A stretch of 64,000 nt of DNA from Petasospora fabianii (lineage: Eukaryota; Ascomycota; Saccharomycetes; Phaffomycetales; Wickerhamomycetaceae). The notes below the pieces were generated by a model that ran no database searches, was not told where the DNA came from, and saw nothing but the letters and a program-made list of their open reading frames with translations. The number at the start of each line of letters is the position of its first letter. The first letter of the stretch is position 1. Positions 42,610 to 52,700 of the stretch are shown here, one piece after another. Location: NCBI GenBank assembly GCA_022641835.1, contig CP048724.1:186001-250000 (forward strand), written 5' to 3'. The position numbers were made by a program, and so were the translations under genes.

Positions 42610-44757
42610 TCACTTTGGAACATATACCACACCAATTGAATCCACCCATTTACTTTTTGTACCATGGAAACCAATGATTTCGTAACCAGAAGGTGGTGAC
42701 ATAACAGCAGAGCCACCACCTTCAGCCTTTCCTAGCATAGCACTGGTTCTTCCTGAAGATGTAACAATCTGAATAGCATCAACCCAACCACCACATCTAA
42801 GGTTATAATGATCAATTGTCTCACCTGGCTGTAATGGGAAATCGGTATATCCACCAGTCTGGTTACCATACAGAACACTGTTTGCAATTGGTGGCATTGA
42901 ATGGTGTTGAGATGGAGTTCCAATGCTAGTGTCTGCAAAGTTCTTCAACATTGATTTGAATGAACTCTTGTAATTGCGCTCAGGAAGTGGTGGCGAAGCA
43001 ACAGGAGCACTTGAATTTGGTGCTGCTGACATATCAATTCTGATACCGTCAAGGGCCATGCCATGATACACTCTAACGTTAACAACTCTGCGAGGATCAT
43101 AGTAAACGTCCGGTTGTTTATCACCACGATTGCCATTACCAAATGCACCTGACTTCATACCGAGTAAGACACCTCTACCTAAACCAAAGTCAGAGCGAAT
43201 GAAATTGGATGTGTCGTTGACTGTATGTGGTACGTCTTTGAAATGTGCTTCATTTTGGCCAAGAGAAAGAACTTTGAGATCAAAAGGACCGGATTGTTTA
43301 TCTCTTGGTAGTCTAGATCTAAGCTCTTCCGCATTGATCATAACTTCATATTGTGGACCAGGCCCACCAAGGGATTTTGGAAGGTACTCAATGTATGCCT
43401 GTGCCAATTCGGCTTTTAATAATTCGATGGAGTAGATTGGTGATGATGATTTTAAGAGAGCATTACCATTACCCATTGGTAGAAGTGCAGCCTTACCAGC
43501 GTTTGGTAATTTTTTGCCGAAGGATGGATCATTGTAGTCAGATGGAAGAGTGAAGCATGGATGGTATAAAAATCTTAAAAGATCAAGTCTATGCCATGTA
43601 CATTCATCTTTTGGCATTAGTGGACACATACCACCACTCCCCGTTCTCAAACATGCAGCTTCACGACTGACAAAGGATCTGTTGAATGTGACATAGTCTC
43701 TTAACATGATACCACTAGTCTGATGAGGACAACCCAGAGAATGACCAATCTCATGTAGGAAAGCTCCCATTGTAATGTTTAAACATTCCCAATAGGTACC
43801 ACATTGATTTGCATCATTGGCCACCTCATCAATATTTGCCTTTGTTGTGTCTTGGAATGCTGGTGCTACTTGTTCTAAGGAAGATGGCCAAGAGTACATT
43901 CCGTGTGAACCGAAGATGGCTAGTCTGAAACGATCATCACCACCTCCAAGGGCAGCATGAGTCAGGATAAGCCTTAACTTTGGATCCCAGTGAGTATCAA
44001 GGAACATAACAGCCGCCTGAACGGGTTTGTTACCTTCAGCAAAGGGGCCACCATAAGCGCGGAGTTCCTCTCCAGCGATACGAAAGAGACCACCTGTGTC
44101 TGTTCCCTTGGAGTTTTGTTGAGCAAGGTTTGGATCTCTGAGCTCTTTCAAAGTTTTCTTCGAACGAATAACATGGATTTTGATGGTGTTTCTAAACTTT
44201 GGATTCATTGATTCTTGGGCGAAAAGAGTATCTTTGGTGTATTCCTCGGCAAAGTTGAAAGTTCTGTTTCCAAAGCCAGCTCTCAGCATTTGTTCATTGG
44301 TGTAAGCTTGCATCAATCTTCCAGCAACCCGAAGTTTTCTTATTGCAAGATCAAGACCATTGCCTTCATATTTTTGCTTTATACCTGTTGTGTCAAAGTT
44401 TCCCGGTGAATCCTTGGCGAGCAGAACACAGAGATGCACTGGTCTATTCTGTACCAGTGGGATGTATGTAAGATCAAGCGGGAGTGAGGCTCGAGAAGAG
44501 TTATTTGTGTACTCTGGGAATCCATTGACAATTCTTCCGTCATACTGAGATAGCACCAACTGATTTAAACCTGGTTCAAGATGGACAATGGCTTTGAAAA
44601 GCCCCTGGTTCACCTCGTAGTAGAGAGGTGGATAAGCTTCGCCTCGATTTGTCACTGTGAGAATACCTGATTTGGAAGCGGTGGACTCTCCATGGACAAT
44701 TAAAAGTGGCGTATGGACCGTACCTCCACTCTGGACATTGTAGACGTTGATTCCCAT
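42610..44757 (-). CDS. zinc metalloprotease with jacalin-like domain, YIL108W-like
   Basis: 715 residues from the ATG at 44755-44757 (ACAATGG context, and the first conserved strand INVYNVQSGGTVHTPLLIVHG starts here). An in-frame ATG at 44824-44826 would add 23 residues. After a beta-sandwich N-terminal domain, the protease region has HEIGHSLGCPH (H335, E336, H339, H345), the HExxHxxGxxH zinc site of metzincin-type enzymes, with cysteines around it. The last 140 residues form a jacalin-type beta-prism (FPLQPGETIDHYNLRCGGWVDAIQI, and ending IGVVYVPK). S. cerevisiae Yil108w is the yeast relative and has no settled function. No signal peptide is evident, so it is probably cytosolic. Confidence 0.85.
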   Translation of the reverse strand: MGINVYNVQSGGTVHTPLLIVHGESTASKSGILTVTNRGEAYPPLYYEVNQGLFKAIVHLEPGLNQLVLSQYDGRIVNGFPEYTNNSSRASLPLDLTYIPLVQNRPVHLCVLLAKDSPGNFDTTGIKQKYEGNGLDLAIRKLRVAGRLMQAYTNEQMLRAGFGNRTFNFAEEYTKDTLFAQESMNPKFRNTIKIHVIRSKKTLKELRDPNLAQQNSKGTDTGGLFRIAGEELRAYGGPFAEGNKPVQAAVMFLDTHWDPKLRLILTHAALGGGDDRFRLAIFGSHGMYSWPSSLEQVAPAFQDTTKANIDEVANDANQCGTYWECLNITMGAFLHEIGHSLGCPHQTSGIMLRDYVTFNRSFVSREAACLRTGSGGMCPLMPKDECTWHRLDLLRFLYHPCFTLPSDYNDPSFGKKLPNAGKAALLPMGNGNALLKSSSPIYSIELLKAELAQAYIEYLPKSLGGPGPQYEVMINAEELRSRLPRDKQSGPFDLKVLSLGQNEAHFKDVPHTVNDTSNFIRSDFGLGRGVLLGMKSGAFGNGNRGDKQPDVYYDPRRVVNVRVYHGMALDGIRIDMSAAPNSSAPVASPPLPERNYKSSFKSMLKNFADTSIGTPSQHHSMPPIANSVLYGNQTGGYTDFPLQPGETIDHYNLRCGGWVDAIQIVTSSGRTSAMLGKAEGGGSAVMSPPSGYEIIGFHGTKSKWVDSIGVVYVPK

Positions 44758-45293
44758 TGTGTCTGTTGTATCCAATCTTCTTGCAATTGAGGGAAGTATG
44801 GTTGTGGAGAAGAGAAGTTGACACATCAGAGATACTGCATGTCATTCTACATATGGAGCCATCGCTACGTAACCCTTCCCTTTTAGAAAATCCATGATTA
44901 CCCGGAGAGATCGTTTTGGAAAAATGCCACCGGAACAACACGATCGAGAGACGTCAAATCAAAACAGCGAATGGCCACGACATCCTGGATCCGCCAGACC
45001 ATCGCTTTTTAACCGCCCTAACTCAGGCTTTAATAAGGCGCTTCCTCTCTGCTGCATTGCATTTGTCTTTACATTGCTCACTGGCGCTTGCTGTCCACTT
45101 ACGCGCCCATCGCACCAATAGCATTAACAGACCGCCTGAACTCCGATTCCAGCGTACCAGAAGTGCCACGTCTGATCTTACCGCCGACCCTCTGGAAATT
45201 ATACCAACTAGTTTGCACTCGCATCGCATACATTTGACTTCACAGTTCGTCTGGCCCACTAGTAATCTCTAAATCCACATCACATCTGTGACA
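44758..45293. promoter_or_regulatory. divergent intergenic region metalloprotease / SEC24
   Basis: About 540 bp with both promoters. It is rich in CGATC/GCGCC words, with ACATCCTGGATCC near 44980 and GGCGCTTG near 45086. No ORF here is convincing. The part next to 44757 may be translated if the upstream ATG at 44826 is used. Confidence 0.5.
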
Positions 45294-48077
45294 ATGTCCC
45301 ACAAGAGACGTCAGTACCCACAGGCTCAGTACAACGTGGCTGCTCAACCACCAGCTGCCTCTCAGGCCTCATTGCAACCAGCTTATGGTGGTGCTGTCCC
45401 AGGCTACCCACAAGATAACGGTGCCAATGGTGTTCCACAGCCAGGTGCTGCCGGCCAGCAGGGCTTTTTCACGCCAGGCGCCTCCAATGGCTACCAGCAA
45501 CCGGAATCTGTCGATGCCGCTGCTCATGGTATCGCTAACATGAATCTTGGTGGTGTCCCACAGGCTTCCCCATACGGCGCTCAGGCACCAATTCAGCCAG
45601 GATACGGTGGGGTTCCACAACAACACACACCATCTTATGGTGCTCCAGTTGGTGGTGCCTATGGCGCTCAACCGCAGGCTCCTTACGGCGCTGCCTCACC
45701 ATTTGAGTCCCGCCAGCAGACCCTCCCGCTCAATCAGTTGTATCAGACTGATCTCATGAGAGACATCCCACCACCAATTACCGACTTGTCTCTCCCTCCT
45801 CCACCACTCATCATTCCACCATCCGCTACCACCATTCCAAGTTGTACCACTGCCACCGTGTCTCCTGACTACTTCAGATCCACATTGAACGCCGTTCCAA
45901 CATCTAACAACCTCTTGAAGAAGTCAAAATTGCCATTCGCTCTCGTCGTCAGACCATACACCTCCTTGAAAGATGATGTCAGACCATTGCCAGTAGTTGA
46001 AGATACCGTCATCTCTCGTTGTCGTCGTTGTCGTACCTACATTAACTGCTTTGTCGAATTCACTGAACAGGGAAGAAGATGGAAGTGTAATTTGTGTTCT
46101 TTGCAGAATGATGTTCCAGCTGCATTTGATAACAGCCCTGAGAAGGGCCCTGTCAACAGATACGACAGAAGGGAGTTGAACTACTCCGTTGTCGAGTTTG
46201 TTGCCCCACAGGAGTACATGGTGAGACCACCACAGCCATTGGTTTTGTCCTTTGTCATTGATGTATCTGTCAATGCTGTTAAGACTGGTATGTTGGCCAC
46301 TGTTGCAACCACAATCTTGGAGAGTTTGGATAGAATCCCAAACCCAGATGGAAGAACAAAGATTGCCATCATTGGTGTTGACTCTGCCCTCCATTACATA
46401 AAGATTCCAGATGACAGCGAAGAAGGAGAAGCTGAAATCCTTGTCGTTCCAGACTTGGATGAACCTTTCTCTCCATCTCCAGAATCACTTTTGATCAACT
46501 TGGCCAATTCTAGAAAGAATATTGAGAAATTGTTGTCAAACTTGAACAACCTCTTCCTTCAGAACTTGAACCCTAAGTTGGCTCTTGGCCCAGCTTTGAA
46601 AGCTGCTCACTATTTGGTTCAGTCTGTTGGTTCCAAGATTATTGCATTTGCCTCCATCTTGCCAAACCATGGTGTAGGCAAGTTGGTTGTCAGAGATGAG
46701 AACGCTGTCTCTGACAAGCCAAAGGAGGCTTCTGCATTGATGACACCAAACGATTCCTTCTACAAGTCATTCGCTGTTGACTGTAACAAGTCTCAGGTCA
46801 CTGTTGACTTCTTCTTGACTGGTAACGGCTATATGGATGTTGCTACTTTGGCGAACTTGCCAAGATACACAGCTGGTCAGACACACTTCTACCCAGGTTG
46901 GAGTGCTAACAACTTTGAGGATGTTACCAGATTCGGTAAGGAATTGTCCAATGTCATGTCCCAGGATATTGCTCTTGAGGCTGTTTTGAGAACAAGAGGA
47001 TCATCTGGTTTGAGAATGAACACCTTCTACGGTAACTTCTTCAACAGATCATCGGATCTTTGCTCTTTCCCAACTTTCCCAAGAGACCAGAGTTACGTTA
47101 TTGAGGTTGCTATTGAAGAGAACATCACAAAACCTCTTGTTTATCTCCAGACAGCCGTTCTTCACACAACGATTTCCGGTCAAAGAAGAATCAGAGTCAT
47201 CACCGCTGCCATCCCAACCACCAACTCCATGTCGGAGGTGTTTGCCTCTGCTGACCAACTTGCCATCACTAACTACTACACCCACAAGGCACTGGAGAAG
47301 GTTTACAGCAACACATTCGAAGATGCTAGAGAGTTGCTTTCCAAGTACCTCTTTGAGCTCCTCAACGTTTTCAAGAAGGAAGTTGTTGCCGGTAACATGG
47401 GTGGCGCTTCTCCTCTTATGTTGTCTACGAATTTGAGAATGCTGCCATTGCTTTTGCACTCTTTAACAAAGCACATGGCATTCAGACCAGGTAAGGTTCC
47501 AGCTGATCACAGAGCCAATGCTTTGAACTTACTCGGCTCCCTCCCATTACCACAGTTGATCAAGTACATCTACCCAACTGTATACTCTCTTCACGACATG
47601 TCTGACGAGGTTGGTTTCCCAGATGAGGAGACTGGTGAGATTGTTATGCCAACCCCAATCAATGCCTCTGCTGAGCGTTTCGAGAGATATGGCCTCTACT
47701 TGATCGACAACACAACTGAGTTGTTCTTGTGGATCGGTGGTGACGCTGTTCCAGACTTGGTGAACGATGTTTACGGAATCCCAGACATCTTCCAGGTTCC
47801 AGTTGGTAAGATGGAGCTTCCGGAGTTGGAGACGAACTTCAACGTGAGGGTGAGAAACATCATTTCCAAGGCTAGAGAAGGTGATGACAGATCAATGTAT
47901 CAGAACTTGTACATTGTCAGAGGCGGCTCTGCCAACGAGCCATTGAATGCTCCAAACTCTAGAGAGGTTGGTTCCTTGAGAATGTGGGCCGCTTCCTCTT
48001 TGGTTGAGGACAGACTCGGTAAGCAGCCAAGCTACCGTGAATTCTTGAGTACTGCTCAGTCCAAGATGACCAACTGA
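45294..48077 (+). CDS. SEC24: COPII coat cargo adaptor Sec24
   Basis: 927 residues from the ATG at 45294, starting MSHKRRQYPQAQYN as in S. cerevisiae Sec24 (MSHHKKRVYPQAQ). A Pro/Gln/Gly-rich N-terminus (to about 150) precedes LNQLYQTDLMRDIPPPITDLSLPPPP, the zinc finger CRRC-x17-CNLC (about 240-265), the trunk domain, beta barrel, helical domain and a C-terminal gelsolin-like domain (LYLIDNTTELFLWIGGDAVP). Sec24 pairs with Sec23 on the ER and selects cargo for export vesicles. The strong match to Sec24 rather than Sfb2/Sfb3 comes from the start and from LTKHMAFRPGKVPADHRANALN. Codon use is biased towards TTG, CCA and GCT. Confidence 0.95.
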   Translation: MSHKRRQYPQAQYNVAAQPPAASQASLQPAYGGAVPGYPQDNGANGVPQPGAAGQQGFFTPGASNGYQQPESVDAAAHGIANMNLGGVPQASPYGAQAPIQPGYGGVPQQHTPSYGAPVGGAYGAQPQAPYGAASPFESRQQTLPLNQLYQTDLMRDIPPPITDLSLPPPPLIIPPSATTIPSCTTATVSPDYFRSTLNAVPTSNNLLKKSKLPFALVVRPYTSLKDDVRPLPVVEDTVISRCRRCRTYINCFVEFTEQGRRWKCNLCSLQNDVPAAFDNSPEKGPVNRYDRRELNYSVVEFVAPQEYMVRPPQPLVLSFVIDVSVNAVKTGMLATVATTILESLDRIPNPDGRTKIAIIGVDSALHYIKIPDDSEEGEAEILVVPDLDEPFSPSPESLLINLANSRKNIEKLLSNLNNLFLQNLNPKLALGPALKAAHYLVQSVGSKIIAFASILPNHGVGKLVVRDENAVSDKPKEASALMTPNDSFYKSFAVDCNKSQVTVDFFLTGNGYMDVATLANLPRYTAGQTHFYPGWSANNFEDVTRFGKELSNVMSQDIALEAVLRTRGSSGLRMNTFYGNFFNRSSDLCSFPTFPRDQSYVIEVAIEENITKPLVYLQTAVLHTTISGQRRIRVITAAIPTTNSMSEVFASADQLAITNYYTHKALEKVYSNTFEDARELLSKYLFELLNVFKKEVVAGNMGGASPLMLSTNLRMLPLLLHSLTKHMAFRPGKVPADHRANALNLLGSLPLPQLIKYIYPTVYSLHDMSDEVGFPDEETGEIVMPTPINASAERFERYGLYLIDNTTELFLWIGGDAVPDLVNDVYGIPDIFQVPVGKMELPELETNFNVRVRNIISKAREGDDRSMYQNLYIVRGGSANEPLNAPNSREVGSLRMWAASSLVEDRLGKQPSYREFLSTAQSKMTN

Positions 48078-48343
48078 TGCACTCGTCACTTGACATTTGC
48101 CATTTTGCTTGTATTTTGTACATTATAAAAAGAAAAGTTGTTAATGCGGTTCCGGATTGCACTGAAGTTTCGATATATGAAAAGATTAATAAGCTAGCTT
48201 TTATGCGTCGTGTAGTGAGTGTCTGTTGTGTGGAGTAGGAGTCATCCGCGAGCCAGAAAAAAAAGTGTTGATCGAGGTCACGTCCTTATATATGTCCATC
48301 TCACGATACCATCAGCCACAACCTCACATAAACAACATTAAAG

Positions 48344-49660
48344 ATGGCCGAGAACATCGCCAAGCAGGCGCGTGCCTCTTCAACTGTATTGAAGACATTG
48401 TCAAACGAGCAAAGAAGCGGAGCTCTTCAAGCCGTGCACGACGCTCTTCGTAATGCGAAGGCTGAAATCCTTGAGGCTAACGTTAAGGACATGGAGGCTG
48501 CTGAGACGGCCAACCTTTCTTCCTCTCTCGTCAAGCGTCTCGATCTGAGCAAGGGAGATAAGTTCGATGTCATGCTCCAGGGTGTTCTTGACGTTGCTGC
48601 TCTCGAAGACCCAGTGGGAAAGATCACTATGGCTAAGCAGCTCGATGAAGGTCTCGATCTCTACAGACTTACTGCCCCAGTCGGTGTGCTACTCATCATC
48701 TTCGAGTCCAGACCAGAAGTCATTGCCAACATCACAGCTCTCGCCATCAAGTCTGGTAACTCTGCCATCCTCAAGGGAGGCAAGGAGTCCCTACACACAT
48801 TCACCGCCATGGCCAAGGTGGTGAACGAAGCCCTCGCCTCTACCGCAGTCCCAGCAGATGCAATCCAGTTGATCGCCTCTAGAGAGGATGTTGCCTCTTT
48901 ACTCGACCAGGACAAGTATATTGATCTCGTCATTCCAAGAGGATCCAACGAGCTGGTCAGAAACATCAAGAGTAACACCAAGATTCCTGTGCTCGGTCAC
49001 GCTGACGGTATCTGCTCCATCTATGTTGACAAGGAGGCCGACCTCGACATGGCCTCGAAGATTGTCTTTGATGCCAAGACGAACTACCCAGCTGGCTGTA
49101 ATGCCGTTGAGACACTATTAATTCACAAGGACCTTAAGGAGAAGGTTGTGGAAGTGGTACAACGCCTATTGGATGGCGGAGTTACTCTTCACGTCACTGA
49201 AGAGGTTGCTCAGTCTCTCCCATCAGACTCGAAACAGATCGTCCCAGCAGTGGATGGTGACTTTGACAAGGAGTTCTTGTCCCTCGATATCGCAGTTGAC
49301 TTCACAGACTCTGTTGAATCTGCCATCTCCCACATCAACGCACACTCCTCCGGCCACACAGAGTCCATTGTGACAGAGAACAAGGACACGGCAGACAAGT
49401 TCCTCAAGGCCATCGACTCTGCCGGTGTGTACTGGAATGCCTCAACGAGATTTGCCGATGGATTCAGATACGGCTTCGGTACAGAGGTTGGTATCTCCAC
49501 CAACAAGATCCACGCCAGAGGTCCAGTCGGTCTTGAGGGTTTGGTGATTTATCAATACCAGATCAGAGGTCACGGCCAGGTTGCAGGAGACTACCTTGGT
49601 GCCGGTGGTGCAAGACAATTTGTGCATAAGAACATTGACATCAAGAGTGTCAATCTTTGA
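48344..49660 (+). CDS. PRO2: gamma-glutamyl phosphate reductase
   Basis: 438 residues. It reduces gamma-glutamyl phosphate to glutamate semialdehyde with NADPH, the second step of proline synthesis. Visible: PVGVLLIIFESRPEV, KSGNSAILKGGKE, IPRGSNELVRNIK, IPVLGHADGICSIYVD and the catalytic C252 in NYPAGCNAVE. The C-terminus keeps TRFADGFRYGFGTEVGIST and LGAGGARQF. S. cerevisiae Pro2 has 456 residues. The CTG at 48953-48955 encodes the Leu of NELVRN, conserved in the family, and so supports standard CTG decoding. A TATATAT lies about 50-57 bp before the ATG. Confidence 0.95.
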   Translation: MAENIAKQARASSTVLKTLSNEQRSGALQAVHDALRNAKAEILEANVKDMEAAETANLSSSLVKRLDLSKGDKFDVMLQGVLDVAALEDPVGKITMAKQLDEGLDLYRLTAPVGVLLIIFESRPEVIANITALAIKSGNSAILKGGKESLHTFTAMAKVVNEALASTAVPADAIQLIASREDVASLLDQDKYIDLVIPRGSNELVRNIKSNTKIPVLGHADGICSIYVDKEADLDMASKIVFDAKTNYPAGCNAVETLLIHKDLKEKVVEVVQRLLDGGVTLHVTEEVAQSLPSDSKQIVPAVDGDFDKEFLSLDIAVDFTDSVESAISHINAHSSGHTESIVTENKDTADKFLKAIDSAGVYWNASTRFADGFRYGFGTEVGISTNKIHARGPVGLEGLVIYQYQIRGHGQVAGDYLGAGGARQFVHKNIDIKSVNL

Positions 49661-49768
49661 TAGTCAACTACAATAATGATGGTTTTTTGGCGTTCAACGA
49701 AAAAGTATAATACATATTTGCCTTTTTCATGTATTAGTCTTCGTACTAGCGTAGCACTAGATTTATTA

Positions 49769-52700
49769 TTACAATTGATCAGCTTCTCTCAACTCTCCAA
49801 ACTGACCTCTTGTCTGTGTTGTGTCATACATTCTCACAATCTTCTCCTGTCCCTCTTCAGCCTGAGAGAAGGCGAAACCTCTCTGTTTTCTCATTCTCGA
49901 CACCTGTCTAACCTTTCTGATAGCCTTTTGGAATTGTTCAATTCTTGGTCTGTAGTTTGCAATGTTATACTTCTGGATCTCCTGGACGTAGTGGTAGCTC
50001 TCCGGGTAATACATTCTCTTATAGTACTTCCATGCAAAGTCTCTCAAGAGACAAAGTGTAGGGAGAACAAAGATCATGGCCCAGAACGTCACCGATGGAT
50101 AAAGATGTGACAAAACACCTCTGTACTCAGTGGAGACATTCACTAGTGGGAATACAGATGCGTAGAATGGAAGGAAAACCAACCATAATAACAAGGATCC
50201 CGGAATTGCATAAAGTGTGAATTTGGTCCAGTTGGCAGTGATCAGAGCAGCCTTACCTAGAACAGTGATAACGGCTGACGTGTAAAGAGCAGTTCCCCAA
50301 ACCCAGTGATCAGCAGTCTCACCACCATGAAGGGCAAATCCATATCTGTAGAACAGGATGCTGCCGATGTAAGTGATAGCAGAGTGGAAGAATCCATTAA
50401 TAACCCATCCCCAGAAAATTGTAACATTGAAAAAGACGCCCTTCTGTCCAAGCTGGTACAGCTGTGGATACTGTTCAAGCAATCTTGCTGAAACAAATTG
50501 ATCAAAGACACCGATGACGAATGGTGGGGCAACAGTGAAAAGAACGTTGTAAAAAGTCAAAGTCCAAGATTCGATAATTGATTGACCCGAATAACAGTTA
50601 GAGAAAACATACCAGAACTGGGTCATGTAGAGAGCAATGTTCTTGTAAAAGGAGTACAAGATAGCAGTGGAGATTCTTTGGTATGACCAAGAGCCATGGA
50701 CAAGCAGCAATTTCTTCAAGTACTTGAACTGACCAATGGCAAAGTCAGCAGATCTGGCAGCTTGCATACCTTCCATACCACTGATACCAACACCAACATG
50801 AGCTGCCTGAATCATACTGACATCATTGGCACCATCACCAATAGCAAGCAAGAGTGCCTTCTTCTTATGCTTAACCATCTTAACAACAAGAGCCTTCTGC
50901 AATGGAGACACTCTACAACAGATGACAGCTTTACACAGACAGCCGAGCTCAAGCAGCAGATCATCACAGTACTCAAGGGCAAACCCAAGGGATTTACCAT
51001 CGATCACCAAAGCCAACGTATCAATGTCATGCTGAGATATTCTGTACTCATTCATAGCTCCCAGTTTAGACTTGATATTCTGTTCAGTAGCTTCTGCTGT
51101 TTCCTCATTGACAATCAGCAAGTTCATGTCTTCACTCAAGAGTTTACAACTCATGCCAATGTTGATAGCTGTCTCCTGTCTGTCACCAGTCAAGACCCAA
51201 ATCTTGATACCAGCTTCTTGTAAAGTGTGAATCGTTTCCGGGACACCATCCTGGAGCTTGTCTTCAATAGCGGTGGCACCAATCAAGAACATATCTTTTT
51301 CAATGAGCTCCGCCATCTCGTCCATCTTTTCAGCACGATTGTCCAAAGATGTAGATGCCTCATGATACTGTGCAGCCCAAACTTCATACTCGTCACGTGG
51401 AATCGTTCTTGTGGCGATACACAGAGTTCTCAAACCTTCAACAGCATAGTCCTCCAAATGGCGAGTTGTGGCCGCAACGTATGGGTTGTCTTCACCGAGT
51501 CTTGCCAAGATTACTGTATCAGCACCTTTACAGAACAACTTGATGGATCCATCCGGCATTCTGAAGATGGCGGACATTCTCTTTCTTGTGGAGTTGAACT
51601 CACAAATATGCAACAATTCGTATTGTTTCTCCTGACCATTAGCCTCTATGGTGACAAACTTTGGCTTTCTGATGGTGAACTTGTATCCAAGCATGGCACC
51701 ACCTTCAACAAGAGCACCTTCATCAGGGGAAGCTGCCTGATACTTGATGGAACCATCGCTTTGGAATTCAGGGATAACAGTGTGACAAGTGGCGAGAAGT
51801 GTTAAGAATTCATCAATAAGGGAAGCTTCATCACCTGTGGCTAAATTCTCTTGCAATTTTTTAAACGTGTGGAAACCAACTTCAATACCATCAACCATCT
51901 TGGCATTTCTGTCCTCTGGGATTTCATCAATATAGCAATGTCCAGCAATGGAACAAGACTTGAATTCCATGATGTTTCTCGTCAAAGTACCAGTTTTATC
52001 ACTGAAGATGTATTCAATCTGACCGAGCTCCTCGACAAGGGAAGAGGTTCTAACAGCGGTTGGTGTATCTGTCTCCTCATGATACATATCCAAATCAGAT
52101 GCAATCATGTAAGCTTGGTAATATTTGATTACCTCCACAGTTACGAATAATGAGATTGGGACCAAGTTAGAGAACAAAATCCAGTATGTTAACAAATCTT
52201 TGAAGAACAAACCTGTCTTGTTTCTATTACCCAAATAGAGATATGTTAGATGTTTAGCCTGAGAGCTAATCTTGACAACATTACCAATGGAGGAGATCAG
52301 AGAGAGCACAACTAGCATACCGAACAATGCAATGATTTGCAAGTTGATGATTCTTTCAACAGCAGTTCTCTTGATTGGGGTAGCAGTAGCGTTTCTCATC
52401 AATTTGGTCTCATGACCAGTGAATACGACAATACCATGGATCCATTGTGTGTTTCTGAGAGTGGCACCCCTTAACAACATCTGTTCTGGTGTCAAGGAGT
52501 ATTCCTTGTTGTAAAGGCCAAGTGTACCTTCGTATGTGTAAAGACTTGAGTTTGGTTGTTCGGAGAGGATTTTACCTCTCATGGCAATCAGATCCGTTGG
52601 TGAGACAAGTTGGGCAGTCTCTGGTAATGACTGCTTGATCTTTAAATTGGTTTCACCGTCCAAGTTTGCAGTTTCGATGTAACAGAGACCTTCTGGCTCA

